This document shows positions 5,461-5,479 of a stretch of DNA of 5,479 nt, piece after piece (positions within the stretch are counted from its first letter, which is position 1; each line of letters opens with the position of its first letter). The position numbers and the translations under genes are program-made. Source of the DNA: Rhodococcus sp. IITR03 (GTDB lineage: Bacteria; Actinomycetota; Actinomycetes; Mycobacteriales; Mycobacteriaceae); contig LATQ01000001.1 of assembly GCA_001017865.1 (NCBI GenBank), forward strand, positions 1,807,934 through 1,813,412. The letters are read 5' to 3'. The notes under the pieces were generated by a model. The model was given only the letters and a program-made list of their open reading frames with translations, did no database searches and was not told the DNA's origin.

Positions 5461-5479
5461 CCTGACGAGCGTGACGCGA

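Overview
The DNA is strongly GC-rich, with third codon positions almost always G or C. It has GTG and apparently leaderless starts, and its proteins look like those of the Mycobacteriales. A Rhodococcus-like actinomycete is the best guess from general resemblance; no taxonomic marker is present. The content looks chromosomal and ordinary. I see no insertion sequence, phage gene, tRNA, rRNA or CRISPR array.

Layout. (1) Positions 1-894, minus strand: a secreted lipoprotein with a DUF1524/GmrSD-type HNH nuclease domain, running off the left edge. (2) Positions 1032-1697, plus strand: an intact DUF1275 (YoaK-type) membrane protein, divergent from the lipoprotein, probably read from a leaderless GTG. 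(3) Positions 1751-2335, plus strand: an intact TetR-family regulator with a perfect palindrome just upstream, probably its own operator. (4) A strong hairpin at 2334-2364 separates this rightward block from the leftward block. (5) Positions 4509-2389, minus strand: a two-gene operon of an MHS-type major facilitator transporter followed, with an ATGA overlap, by a short-chain dehydrogenase of the 3-hydroxybutyrate dehydrogenase type. (6) Positions 4633 to about 5460, plus strand: a divergent LysR-family regulator. The 123-base gap between it and the transporter holds a LysR-type dyad placed where an activator site for the transporter promoter would be expected.

How the genes fit together. The right half reads as a LysR-controlled uptake and oxidation unit for a small carboxylate, with 3-hydroxybutyrate the leading candidate: the transporter brings it in and the dehydrogenase makes acetoacetate. 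The TetR regulator, the DUF1275 protein and the lipoprotein have no evident functional link to that unit.

The most striking feature is frame damage. Four of the six genes (lipoprotein, dehydrogenase, transporter, LysR) are broken by single-base slips, mostly in or beside G/C runs. In every case correcting one base restores the expected family sequence. The LysR gene needs three corrections, which together return it to its original frame. This looks more like sequencing or consensus error than gene decay. The broken genes are therefore annotated over their full restored spans and described as reconstructed. I do not find evidence for a new biological system here.
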